Below, in pieces: positions 1 through 7,691 of a stretch of DNA of 10,232 nt. The notes under the pieces were generated by a model, which ran no database searches, was not told the DNA's origin, and was given only the letters and a program-made list of their open reading frames with translations. Numbering within the stretch: position 1 is the stretch's first letter; each line of letters begins with the position of its first letter. Location of the stretch: positions 1 to 10,232 of the forward strand of contig USSR01000198.1 of the NCBI GenBank assembly GCA_900557355.1, in the 5' to 3' direction. The position numbers and the translations under genes were made by a program. This stretch comes from an uncultured Bacteroides sp. (GTDB lineage: Bacteria > Bacteroidota > Bacteroidia > Bacteroidales > Bacteroidaceae).

Positions 1-780
1 CCCATTTGCCAAACCATTTCTACCGCTATCACCAGTAAAAAGTATCTTAAGACCTTCATACTCAAATAGAAATACAATGCTTGACTCATTAATTGCAGAT
101 GTACTATCTATTTCGGGCCATTTTATTTCCCCTGGAACATATTGTTCTTCTTTATCAAGAGAATTTACCTTTATTGTTTCAATACATTTAACATTACTCG
201 ATTTCTCTTTCGTTTTTTCACTATTTGCTATGCACGTATTATAGAAATCTTTATCCGGACCTAAAATCGTAAATATTGCATCATTACAATGCAATTCTCC
301 AAGATTTTCAACACCATAGAATATTTTCGCATTATGTATATTTTCAGCTAGATTTATCAGCTCATTAAGTTTATTAAACACTTCTTGTAGTTCTGCCCTT
401 AATGAGCTATTTGTGATACGTCCATCTTTAAACCAAGACCTTGTTAAAGTTTTCCATGGTGCATTAACAATTAAATTATCAATCTTTATTTGTTCATCTT
501 TAAGCAATTCGACTAATCCAGAAATATGATCTTGGTCAGGATGTGTTAATATCATTCCTGTAATATGATATTTATCATTATAATAGCAGTTATAATATTT
601 TTTTAAATGTTCTTTTATAGAAGCCGCTGTATCAGAAAAACCGCCATCAATAATAAACACATTTTGTTGTTGTTTTCCTGCAAATAAATCACCAAAACGT
701 AAAAGGATACAATCTCCACTTTGTTTACTTTCATTAATGGGTAGGAGATCAATCTCCCAGCCTTTGCTATTTGTATTCAT
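1..780 (-). CDS. MBL-fold metallo-hydrolase, partial (C-terminus beyond the left edge)
   Basis: The reverse strand is open from an ATG at 778-780 to the window edge, giving 260 residues without a stop. The protein has the metallo-beta-lactamase fold signature: a beta-strand ending in IIDGG (residues 43-47), the metal-binding motif THPDQDH (79-85; H80, D82, D84, H85), and LFTGD (247-251), whose aspartate normally bridges the two metals. The HxDxDH form and the strand pair before TGD resemble the hydrolase domain of ComEC-like and stand-alone MBL proteins rather than antibiotic-degrading enzymes. No signal peptide or membrane segment is visible at the N-terminus, so it is probably cytoplasmic. 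Its substrate cannot be told; the fold hydrolyses phosphodiesters, thioesters and other bonds. It is transcribed away from the restriction operon, with an IS remnant between them. The fold call is firm and the function unknown. Confidence 0.85.
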   Translation of the reverse strand, partial: MNTNSKGWEIDLLPINESKQSGDCILLRFGDLFAGKQQQNVFIIDGGFSDTAASIKEHLKKYYNCYYNDKYHITGMILTHPDQDHISGLVELLKDEQIKIDNLIVNAPWKTLTRSWFKDGRITNSSLRAELQEVFNKLNELINLAENIHNAKIFYGVENLGELHCNDAIFTILGPDKDFYNTCIANSEKTKEKSSNVKCIETIKVNSLDKEEQYVPGEIKWPEIDSTSAINESSIVFLFEYEGLKILFTGDSGRNGLANG

Positions 781-853
781 ATCATTGTAAATTATTTATT
801 TCTACTCATTAATCTTATAATTTAACATGAGTTCAACGAATTATAAGTACTTG

Positions 854-861
854 TAAATTTG
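854..861 (+). promoter_or_regulatory. Possible Bacteroides -7 box (TAAATTTG) for the IS transposase
   Basis: TAAATTTG matches the Bacteroides consensus TAnnTTTG exactly and lies 66 bases upstream of the transposase ATG at 928. No TTTG -33 element is seen at the usual spacing, so this is a weak call. It could be chance in AT-rich DNA. Confidence 0.25.
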
Positions 862-927
862 GTGATTAGCGAAAATTATTTTCTGTTTATCGTGCTGAAT
901 TACAAAGATTTACAAACAATAATCAAT

Positions 928-1736
928 ATGATCACCGAAAGCAAAGTTATAGAATTATTTTGTATGTCAGATGATTTCTGCAAGTTTTATAATGTCATAA
1001 TGGCAAAATATACACTTAAGCTAGCAACAAAACGCAAACATTACCGTGATTTCCGCCTTGGGCATGGTGAAATCATGCTTATCATGATACTTTTTCATGA
1101 CTCTGGCTATCGTTGTCTGAAACATTTCTATCAGGAAAAGATCTGCATATATATGCGTCATCTCTTTCCAAAAGTTGTTTCATATAATCGCTTTGTGAAA
1201 CTGGAAAAAGAGGTGCTATCCTTTGGACAAGTACACAGGTGTCAGCTTCGTTGACAGTCCCCCTTACGTGTATGCAAGAATCAGAGAATCGATATCCACA
1301 AGACATTCAAAGGAATAGCACTAAGAGGCAAATGTTCCATGGACTGGTTCTTCGGATTTAAACTGCATCTGATATGCAATGAGCATGGAGAACTGCTCAA
1401 CTTTATGATTACTCCCGGTGATGTTGATGGCCGTAAACCTCTTGAATACAGGTCTTTTGTAGAGTTTGTCTATGGGAATCTTGTCGGTGATAAAGGATAC
1501 ATAAGCAAGAACCTATTTGAGATACTGTTCGTTGACGGAATACAACTTATAACCAAGTTGAAAAGCAATATGAAAGGAGCTTTGATGTCCGTTTCAGACA
1601 AGCTGATTCTCGGGAAGCGAGCCATTATCGAAACCATCAATGACGAACTTAAAAATATAGCACAGGCGGAGCACTCAACGCACAAGAGTTTGATAATTTT
1701 ATTATCAAACTCTTGGCAGGCAATCTAAAATACTGA
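928..1736 (+). pseudogene. IS982-family transposase, frameshifted and internally deleted
   Basis: Reading from the ATG at 928, the first part (MITESKVIELFCMSDDFCKF, then GYRCLKHFYQEK and HLFPKVVSYNRF) is a typical IS982 transposase N-terminus. That frame stops at 1252-1254. The expected continuation, LDKYTGVSFVDSP, is in another frame from about 1223, and about ten expected residues before it are missing, so a deletion with frameshift lies near 1220. The original frame returns at 1267 (RVCKNQRIDIHKTFKG) after an apparent one-base loss near 1264-1266. The DDE residues are still recognisable: aspartate in FVDS (about 1251), aspartate in VGDKGYISK (about 1491), glutamate in IIETINDELK (about 1629). 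A further one-base loss near 1689-1691 breaks the C-terminus; in the shifted frame it reads DNFIIKLLAGNLKY and stops at 1734-1736. A functional transposase cannot be made from this copy. Confidence 0.88.
1683..1715. repeat. Perfect 15-bp inverted repeat with a 3-base loop, inside the transposase remnant
   Basis: CAAGAGTTTGATAAT at 1683-1697 and its exact reverse complement at 1701-1715 flank the loop TTT. It lies in the 3' end of the IS982 pseudogene, precisely where one T seems to be missing from the reading frame. Adding that T would make the arms imperfect. The perfect palindrome may therefore be the product of a template-switch (quasipalindrome) correction. A hairpin of this size could also act as a weak terminator, but there is no run of T after it. 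Confidence 0.8.
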
Positions 1737-1823
1737 TTAAAAACGACTTAAATATGGCAGAATGATATTTTAGGAAAGTTTTTTCTTTTGTTATGTCTAA
1801 TTTTTAAAGTATTTCATACAAAA

Positions 1824-1860
1824 TGTACCTCGAAAGTTAGTTGGACAAAAAAACTTTTGG
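1824..1860. repeat. Possible IS3-family terminal remnant / imperfect hairpin
   Basis: The stretch starts with TGTACCTCGAAAGTT, continues through TTGGAC and a run of seven A, and ends AACTTTTGG. The TG start, the AAAGTT-type box and the TTGGAC spacing recall terminal repeats of the IS150 group of the IS3 family, but this is from memory and no second end was found. The same bases can form an eight-pair stem (1831-1838 with 1852-1859, one G-T pair) around a 13-base loop. Confidence 0.25.
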
Positions 1861-2004
1861 TGTTATTTCAAAACAGAATCCCGTATTTTCCATTTACACA
1901 AAATATTTTATAGTGCCTTTTATTGAATAATTATTGATTCCAATGGATATTTCGAAAATATGAAATTCAGAATCTGTTTTTTATATTAGACCAGCCTATG
2001 TTTT

Positions 2005-2036
2005 CTTCAGCATAAGAGCATTGTTCTTATGTGAAG
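2005..2036. repeat. Bulged 12-bp hairpin
   Basis: CTTCA (2005-2009), a single unpaired G (2010) and CATAAGA (2011-2017) pair with TCTTATG (2025-2031) and TGAAG (2032-2036), leaving the loop GCATTGT. Twelve Watson-Crick pairs interrupted by one bulge are unlikely by chance in a short stretch. No T run follows on either strand, so a simple terminator is not supported. It may be a recombination or transposition site, part of an RNA, or a REP-like element. Confidence 0.6.
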
Positions 2037-2122
2037 CGAGTATGTATATTAATATTCAGTTAATTCACATTGATACAAACCTGTAGAAATACTAAGATTA
2101 ATATTTCAATAGAATGTTTTGA

Positions 2123-2247
2123 TATATACATCGGAATATCATCTGTAGTAATTCTCACTCCGAATATATCAATGTATATAACAGTTTATCAGTGTCACAT
2201 ATTTGAGTATATTCGGACATGAGAAAATCAAAATAATATTCAGACAT
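2123..2247. repeat. Cluster of degenerate ATATTC(G)GA repeats in both orientations
   Basis: Four related boxes are visible. ATATTCGGACAT lies at 2209-2220 and ATATTCAGACAT at 2236-2247 (one mismatch, 27 bases apart) on the plus strand. On the minus strand GATATTCCGATGTAT reads from 2140 to 2126, and TATATTCGGA reads from 2168 to 2159. TCCGAATATA at 2159-2168 and TATATTCGGA at 2208-2217 form a perfect 10-bp inverted repeat. TATATACAT at 2123-2131 and ATGTATATA at 2172-2180 form another of 9 bp. The arrangement could be protein-binding arm sites, for example of a recombinase or regulator. Low sequence complexity could explain part of it. Confidence 0.4.
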
Positions 2248-2302
2248 CAAATATCTGCTATTTCAACAGATTTTATAGAGAAAATTCTTAAAATTATATC
2301 AA

Positions 2303-2321
2303 GGGACAAACGGGGGACAAA
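2303..2321 (+). repeat. Direct repeat of GGGACAAA
   Basis: GGGACAAA occurs at 2303-2310 and again at 2314-2321, an 11-base period in otherwise AT-rich DNA. Short G-rich tandem boxes of this kind are sometimes found near integrase genes in Bacteroidales, but no integrase is present here. It may be a leftover of an integration site. Confidence 0.3.
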
Positions 2322-2592
2322 AATACGGATAGGACAGCTGAAAACATTTTCTATCTTTCTATAAATAATATATTATTTGTTACAGGTGAAATACGTACTC
2401 TACGAATAATATTATAGTGTTTAGTATCTCAACACACAATAATCGCTATTTTTGTTGAGTTGGAAGTATTGATAATCCTATTCCTATATTTTTTTGTTTA
2501 GGATTAAATGCCCCCGACAATACTTCGAAAGTTTACAGAATAAAACACTTAAACATTTCTTGGACAATGCAAAAGTACGACTAAAGAGACCT

Positions 2593-2642
2593 ATTATACA
2601 ATATAATTCACTACTTTTGTGGAATAATAGTGCTTGTATTAT
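2593..2642 (+). promoter_or_regulatory. Promoter and candidate operators of the XRE-hsd operon
   Basis: TACTTTTG at 2612-2619 is an exact match to the Bacteroides -7 consensus TAnnTTTG. Transcription would start near 2625, giving a leader of about 15 bases before the ATG at 2641. No clear TTTG -33 box is seen. Three dyads surround it: ATTATA-CAA-TATAAT at 2593-2607, an imperfect dyad with arms CACTA (2609-2613) and TAGTG (2628-2632) centred on the -7 box, and ATAATA (2624-2629) with TATTAT (2637-2642) reaching into the start codon. Such symmetry over a promoter suits an autoregulating XRE repressor. The promoter is likely; the operators are inferred. Confidence 0.5.
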
Positions 2643-2844
2643 GAAATTGAACAGAATAAAAACTGTTTTAGCAGAAAAGGGTATTTCTCAAACATGGCTG
2701 GCTAAGAAACTTGGCAAGAGTTTCAGTATGGTCAATGCGTATGCTTGTAATCGTTCACAGCCTAATTTGGATACTCTTCAGCAAATTGCGGAGATTCTTC
2801 AAGTTGATTTGAAGGAACTTATAACTGATAAAGAAGAAAGGTAA
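2641..2844 (+). CDS. Small XRE/Cro-type helix-turn-helix regulator
   Basis: This 67-residue protein is almost entirely one XRE DNA-binding domain. Helices 2 and 3 lie in ISQTWLAKKLGKSFSMVNAY (about residues 14-33), followed by NRSQPNLDTLQQIAEILQVD, the usual pattern of Cro/C1 repressors. The ATG at 2641 is chosen because it starts right at the domain. The frame is open further upstream from a TTG at 2494, but that extension has no recognisable domain and would lie across the promoter at 2612-2619. The gene ends four bases before hsdR, so the two are surely co-transcribed. Its likely role is control of the restriction operon, for example by delaying or limiting expression as controller proteins do. 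No signalling or oligomerisation domain is attached. Family call is firm; role is inferred from position. Confidence 0.88.
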   Translation: MKLNRIKTVLAEKGISQTWLAKKLGKSFSMVNAYACNRSQPNLDTLQQIAEILQVDLKELITDKEER

Positions 2845-2848
2845 AGTT

Positions 2849-5800
2849 ATGGAATACAAATTCAATGAAAATACACGAGTGCAGGTTCCGGCTGCCTTAC
2901 ATTTGTGTAGGCTTGGATATACATATTTGGACAATATAACAGAATATGACAGCAAGACTAATATTCTGACGGATGTATTTTTGCGTAGCGTTCAACGTCT
3001 GAACCCAGAGCTGTCCGATTTGCAGGCAAAGCAATTGCTGAGTGAAATCATATTGATACTTAATAATAATGATCTTGGAAGGGAATTTTATAACAAACTG
3101 TCTTCCAACAGTAATATAAAACTGATAGACTTCCAAAATGCCGATCGTAACGAATGGCATGTAACCACTGAATTTGAGTGTGAGAATCAGGATAGCGGAG
3201 ACAGTTTTAGACCGGACATAACATGTTTTGTAAATGGACTTCCATTAGCGTTTATTGAGGTCAAGAAGCCGAATAACCATGATGGTATTCTGGCAGAAAG
3301 GGAACGTATCAACGTGCGGATGCGTAACGAAAAATTCCGAAGATTCCTGAATATTACTCAGTTGATGATATTTTCCAACAATCAGGAATATGACAATGAA
3401 AGTAGAGTCCCGATTCAAGGTGCATTTTATTGCTGTACATCCAAAAGTAAAGCTTTCTTCAACGTCTTCCGTGAGGCTGATAAAGGTTTTGTTGCAGGGT
3501 ATCCTTATAAGGCTGTATCTGATAGTATGGAGAAACAGATATTGCAACACAGAAATTGTGTCGTTATCAAAAATCTACCTGAATATAATACAAACAAAGA
3601 TATAAATACTCCAACCAACCGGATTCTAACATCTATGCTCAGTAAAGAGAGATTTCTCTTTTTATTAAGATATGGTTTTGCCTATGTGGACAGAAAGATC
3701 GAATTGGAAGACGGTAGTAAGACTACCCAGTTGGAAAAACATGTAATGCGTTACCAACAACTCTTTGCTTCTTTTGCTATCCGAAAGAAATTGAATAATG
3801 GAGTAAAAAGCGGAATTATCTGGCATACACAGGGTAGCGGAAAAACAGCCTTGGCGTATTATTCCGTACGTAGTCTGACTGACTTTTATGCAGCAAAGAA
3901 AACCGCCGTGAAGTTTTATTTCATTGTGGATCGTCTTGACTTGATGGAGCAGGCTAAGGATGAATTCGTGGCAAGAGGACTATCTGTCAGAACGGCTAAC
4001 AGCAGAGATGAATTGATGTCAGATATACGTAGTACGAATTTGACAGAAAATGCAGAAGGAAAAGCAGAGATAATGGTGGTCAATATTCAGAAATTCAAAC
4101 AGGACTCTGCCAAAATACAGATTGATTCTAATTATAGTACCCGTTTGCAGCGTATTTTCTTTATTGATGAAGCTCATAGAGGTTACAATCCTCAGGGAAG
4201 TTTCTTGGCAAATTTGTTGTCAGCTGATAAAGATTCTATAAAGATTGCTTTGACAGGGACACCTTTGTTGAGAGAGGAAAGGGAGTCATGGCGTGTATTC
4301 GGTGATTATATTGACACGTATTATTATGACAAGTCAATAGCAGACGGCTATACTCTGAAACTTATGAGAGAACCTGTCGAAACAATCTATAAAGAGAAAA
4401 TAGAGAGTATTCTTGACAAACTGGCAGGTGATATTGAAGTCAGAAAAAGTGATATAGACCGCAACAAGATCATTGAACATGAATCTTATCTCAATGCATT
4501 GATAGACTATATTATTGCTGATTTTCGTCGGTTCCGTATTGAACAGGCTGATGATACGGTAGGTGCGATGATTGTGTGTAAGACAAATCCGCAAGCCCGT
4601 GAAATGTACCGTTTGTGGCAGGAGCGTTTCAACAAGGCATTGTATATAGAAGAAAAACATGATGAAAATCTGATGATGGCTGCTGAGCCGATGGTCGCTT
4701 ACGGACATCATACAAAACCACTGAAGGCTTCTTTAATCTTGCATGATGAAGGAGACAAGGAGGAGCGTAAGGCATACATTGATGAATATAAGAAGAAACT
4801 ATCAGTTGATATCTTGATTGTCAATCAGATGCTTTTGACTGGTTTTGATGCTCCCCGTTTGAAGAAACTCTATTTGGGGCGTAGCCTTGACGGGCACGAT
4901 TTGCTCCAGGCATTGACAAGAGTAAACAGACCATACCATAAATTCAAGTATGGCTATGTCGTGGATTTTGTAAATATCAAGGAAAATTTCGATGCTACAA
5001 ATGACCGCTATCTGCGTGAATTGAACCGTACTGCCGATATTGAGGAAACAGGCGAAAAGGAAACAGTAGGAGAGGCACTCATTGTAGATAAGGAGCAGAT
5101 TATAGAACAGATAAAAGAAATCCGCAGTATTTTGTTCAATTATACTTGCGATAATCTTGAAGAGTTCAGAAAAGAAATAGATGAAATTGAGAATAAAGAA
5201 AATCTATATACGCTCCGTTCTACCCTTGAAAATGCTAAGGCAATCATAAACCAAATAAGGGCATTTGGAGATGAAGAACTTAAAGAAAAGATCGACAGTC
5301 TGCCTAAAGGTACTGTCCCTACACTTATTACGGAGGTTTCACACCGCATAGAACGAATGAATCTGTTGGAGAGTACCGAACATAAAGCAGATGTGTCCGG
5401 AATTATCAATGTCGCTCTTTCAGAATTGGAATTCGAGTTCAAGAAAGGTATTTCAGAGGAATTGCGTATTATTGTCAATGACATCCGCGAACGTTGCGAA
5501 AGAGTTCAGGCTGAATTTGAAGCTAACTTTGATAGAACGGAAGACAAGTATGTGATTTTAGCTGACGAGTTTCGGGAATATTTCAGGAAGAAAGGTTTTG
5601 TCCCTCAAAGTACTCAAGATGCAAAAGAAAGCATTGATTATATGGATGCGGTGATGAAGAAAATTCGTGAAATCAACCGTCGCAACAATATACTCAAAAA
5701 GAAATATCAGGGAGACGAGCGTTTTGTTCGTATTCACAAGCGGATAGAAGAGGAAAATGAAAAGCGTGAAAGGCCTATTATTTCTAAAGCCGAATACGAA

Positions 5801-6025
5801 ATAGCAGAAAGTCTGTCAAAAATGAAACGTGAGATTGATAACCGGATTTACCTTGATATTAACATCATTGCGAATGAAAACAGTTTCAAGAGAGACACAT
5901 TGGCTATGATAGGTCATCAACTCATAGATTTGGGAATAAATGCAAGTATCTCTGACCGCAAGTTTATCAACAATCTCATTGCAAATGAATATATAAACCA
6001 ATACAATCAAGTTCACTTAAGATAA
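2849..6025 (+). CDS. hsdR: Type I restriction enzyme, R (endonuclease/translocase) subunit
   Basis: HsdR cuts unmethylated DNA after ATP-driven translocation by the HsdR-HsdM-HsdS complex. The 1058 residues match the family's usual length of about 1000-1100. The N-terminal nuclease has the PD-(D/E)xK residues: D123 in RPDIT, then E137 and K139 in IEVKKP. The superfamily 2 motor follows: Walker A HTQGSGKT (326-333), DEAH (440-443), motif III ALTGTP (467-472), motif V NQMLLTGFDAPR (659-670) and motif VI QALTRVNRP (687-695). The C-terminal third is rich in charged helices, as expected for the part that docks on HsdM. All key residues are present and the frame is intact, so the enzyme should be active. 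It starts four bases after the XRE gene and ends one base before hsdM. R-first order is common in Bacteroidales type I loci. Confidence 0.97.
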   Translation: MEYKFNENTRVQVPAALHLCRLGYTYLDNITEYDSKTNILTDVFLRSVQRLNPELSDLQAKQLLSEIILILNNNDLGREFYNKLSSNSNIKLIDFQNADRNEWHVTTEFECENQDSGDSFRPDITCFVNGLPLAFIEVKKPNNHDGILAERERINVRMRNEKFRRFLNITQLMIFSNNQEYDNESRVPIQGAFYCCTSKSKAFFNVFREADKGFVAGYPYKAVSDSMEKQILQHRNCVVIKNLPEYNTNKDINTPTNRILTSMLSKERFLFLLRYGFAYVDRKIELEDGSKTTQLEKHVMRYQQLFASFAIRKKLNNGVKSGIIWHTQGSGKTALAYYSVRSLTDFYAAKKTAVKFYFIVDRLDLMEQAKDEFVARGLSVRTANSRDELMSDIRSTNLTENAEGKAEIMVVNIQKFKQDSAKIQIDSNYSTRLQRIFFIDEAHRGYNPQGSFLANLLSADKDSIKIALTGTPLLREERESWRVFGDYIDTYYYDKSIADGYTLKLMREPVETIYKEKIESILDKLAGDIEVRKSDIDRNKIIEHESYLNALIDYIIADFRRFRIEQADDTVGAMIVCKTNPQAREMYRLWQERFNKALYIEEKHDENLMMAAEPMVAYGHHTKPLKASLILHDEGDKEERKAYIDEYKKKLSVDILIVNQMLLTGFDAPRLKKLYLGRSLDGHDLLQALTRVNRPYHKFKYGYVVDFVNIKENFDATNDRYLRELNRTADIEETGEKETVGEALIVDKEQIIEQIKEIRSILFNYTCDNLEEFRKEIDEIENKENLYTLRSTLENAKAIINQIRAFGDEELKEKIDSLPKGTVPTLITEVSHRIERMNLLESTEHKADVSGIINVALSELEFEFKKGISEELRIIVNDIRERCERVQAEFEANFDRTEDKYVILADEFREYFRKKGFVPQSTQDAKESIDYMDAVMKKIREINRRNNILKKKYQGDERFVRIHKRIEEENEKRERPIISKAEYEIAESLSKMKREIDNRIYLDINIIANENSFKRDTLAMIGHQLIDLGINASISDRKFINNLIANEYINQYNQVHLR

Positions 6026-6026
6026 T

Positions 6027-7691
6027 ATGGATGCAAATACCCAGAATATATCAGAAGCTACAATAGCCCTTATCGACTCATTGAAATCGACCACTTCCCA
6101 TTTCGGTCTTGCCAATAGTGGAGGTGAGTACAAGATTATTACGGAAATGTTCCTGTACAAGTATTTCAATGACAAATTCGGATATGAGGCAAAACGTGAT
6201 AAAATCTATGGAGAAAGATTGAGCAAGGCAGACAAGTGGGATGCTGAATATGATAAATTTACGGAAGAAGAAGTCGAAGATTTGTTCAGCTATCTTCCAG
6301 CATCTGTTCCTTTGCTTAAACCTGAACATACATTAGCGCATTTGTACAATACCTCCGGAGCAGGAGATTTTTCTACAAGGCTGGATGCTACACTGATTGA
6401 TATTGCCAATCTGAATGCAGATACTTTTTCTGTTGTAACTTCCGGGAAAAGCAGGGTCAATATATTTAGTGCGCTTACACAGTTTGTAACAGATCCGCAG
6501 AAAAGGGATGAATTTGCACGTTCATTGATGAGTTCCGTTGCGTCATTCAATTTTGAAAGTGTTTTTGCAGAAAAATATGACTTCTTCTCACGAATATTTG
6601 AGTATCTTATAAAAGATTACAATAACGCAGGAGGCGGAAAATATGCGGAATATTATACTCCAAGAGCAATTGCACAGGTAATGGCTCGTTTGTTGGTTGG
6701 TGATAATGCTGACTTGCGAGGTATAACCTGTTATGACCCATCAGCAGGAACAGGTACATTACTTATGGCATTGGCTCATCAGATAGGAGAAGACCGTTGT
6801 ACGATCTTCAGTCAGGATATATCTGAAAAATCCAGTGAGATGCTTCGACTGAATCTCATTCTGAACAATCTTTCAGGAAGTCTTCCGAATGTTGTACAAG
6901 GTAATACACTTACAGAACCTTACCATAAGGAAGAAAACGGAACACTTCGAAAATTCGATTTCGTGGTTTCCAATCCGCCATTCAACCTGGATTTCTCGGA
7001 TTTTAGAGACACGTTGGCTTCTGATACAGTACGTTTTTGGGCTGGTGTACCATCTATCCCGGCAAAGAAGAAAGAGTCAATGTCTATCTATCTATGCTTT
7101 ATACAGCATCTTGTCAATTCGCTGAAAACGGCCGGAAAAGGGGCAATTGTTATTCCTACTGGATTCATTACAGCCAAAAGTGGAGTTGAAAGAAAGGTTT
7201 TGGAGAAAATTATTAAAAACCGCTGGGTGTATGGCTGCATCTCCATGCCAAGCAATGTGTTTGCAAATACAGGTACGAATGTTTCCGTCTTGTTCTTTGA
7301 CAAAGCTGCTTCTGCCGAGAAAGTCATATTGATTGATGCAAGCAAGTTAGGAGAGGAATATAAGGAAGGGAAAAATAAAAAACGCAGATTGCTGAATGAA
7401 GACATTGATTTAATTGTCAATACATTCAAAAATAAAGAAGCCGTCGAGGATTTCTCGGTTGCTGTAAGCTACGATGAAATCATTGAGAAAAATTATTCGT
7501 TGTCTGCCGGGCAATATTTCGACATCAAGATAGATTATGTGGATATTACGGAAGAGGAGTTTAATTCCCGCATGGCAGAATATAAAAAGACATTGAGCGA
7601 ACAGTTTGCTGAAAGCCATCGTCTGGAGGAAGAGATAATGAAGCAGTTGGACGCTTTAAGGTTTAATGCTAATATCGGGAACAATGAATAG
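6027..7691 (+). CDS. hsdM: Type I DNA methyltransferase, M subunit (N6-adenine)
   Basis: HsdM transfers a methyl group from S-adenosylmethionine to adenine in the target chosen by HsdS, protecting host DNA, and forms the core of the restriction complex. The 554 residues fit the family. The helical N-terminal domain is followed by YYTPRAIAQVMARLL (just before 230), the SAM-binding motif I DPSAGTGT (237-244), and the catalytic motif IV NPPF (316-319), the N-P-P-F form of gamma-class adenine methylases. The segment GKGAIVIPTGFI after it is also typical. The ATG at 6027 lies one base after the hsdR stop. The last eight bases overlap the probable rhuM start (ATGAATAG), which suggests translational coupling. 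No damage is visible. Confidence 0.97.
   Translation: MDANTQNISEATIALIDSLKSTTSHFGLANSGGEYKIITEMFLYKYFNDKFGYEAKRDKIYGERLSKADKWDAEYDKFTEEEVEDLFSYLPASVPLLKPEHTLAHLYNTSGAGDFSTRLDATLIDIANLNADTFSVVTSGKSRVNIFSALTQFVTDPQKRDEFARSLMSSVASFNFESVFAEKYDFFSRIFEYLIKDYNNAGGGKYAEYYTPRAIAQVMARLLVGDNADLRGITCYDPSAGTGTLLMALAHQIGEDRCTIFSQDISEKSSEMLRLNLILNNLSGSLPNVVQGNTLTEPYHKEENGTLRKFDFVVSNPPFNLDFSDFRDTLASDTVRFWAGVPSIPAKKKESMSIYLCFIQHLVNSLKTAGKGAIVIPTGFITAKSGVERKVLEKIIKNRWVYGCISMPSNVFANTGTNVSVLFFDKAASAEKVILIDASKLGEEYKEGKNKKRRLLNEDIDLIVNTFKNKEAVEDFSVAVSYDEIIEKNYSLSAGQYFDIKIDYVDITEEEFNSRMAEYKKTLSEQFAESHRLEEEIMKQLDALRFNANIGNNE

Larger units (their letters stand above)
826..1760 (+). mobile_element. Decayed IS982-family insertion sequence, ends not resolved
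   Basis: The transposase remnant at 928-1736 marks an insertion sequence of the IS982 family, normally about 1 kb with one DDE transposase gene and short terminal inverted repeats. The limits given are estimates. The left end probably lies in the 820-860 stretch just upstream of the MBL gene. I looked for its reverse complement to the right of the transposase and did not find it, so the right end may be deleted. No target-site duplication could be identified. The element separates the MBL gene from the restriction operon and is probably immobile unless helped by a transposase elsewhere in the genome. Confidence 0.5.
1737..2592. other. AT-rich region without a recognisable gene
   Basis: About 850 bases lie between the IS remnant and the promoter region of the XRE/hsd operon. 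Stops are frequent in all frames, and no tRNA, rRNA or CRISPR repeat pattern was seen. It contains a possible IS3-type end (1824-1860), a bulged 12-bp hairpin (2005-2036), a cluster of ATATTC-type repeats in both orientations (2126-2247), two copies of GGGACAAA (2303-2321), a 16-base AT palindrome (2363-2378), and a short inverted repeat TAATCCT/AGGATTA (2473-2479 and 2500-2506). The mixture resembles a junction built from remnants of mobile elements. A small RNA cannot be excluded. Confidence 0.6.

Noticed and set aside
1..780. Antibiotic-degrading beta-lactamase.
   Set aside because: The motif is HxDxDH and no signal peptide is present; the features fit general MBL-fold hydrolases instead.
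859..927. TTG start for the transposase at 859.
   Set aside because: The IS982 N-terminal pattern begins at the ATG at 928; the upstream codons do not match the family.
2363..2378. Perfect 16-base palindrome AAATAATATATTATTT as an operator or origin element.
   Set aside because: It is made only of A and T in AT-rich DNA, is far from the promoter, and has no second copy, so chance is a sufficient explanation.
1737..2592. CRISPR array, tRNA or phage attachment site.
   Set aside because: No regularly spaced repeats, no cloverleaf and no integrase were found; the repeats present are short, irregular and AT-rich.
2494..2640. Upstream in-frame extension of the XRE regulator (49 codons from a TTG).
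   Set aside because: No domain is visible in the extension, it spans the best promoter match at 2612-2619, and the XRE domain begins right at the ATG at 2641.
4334..4711. 125-codon open frame on the minus strand.
   Set aside because: It is antisense to the motor region of hsdR, with no domain or start signal.
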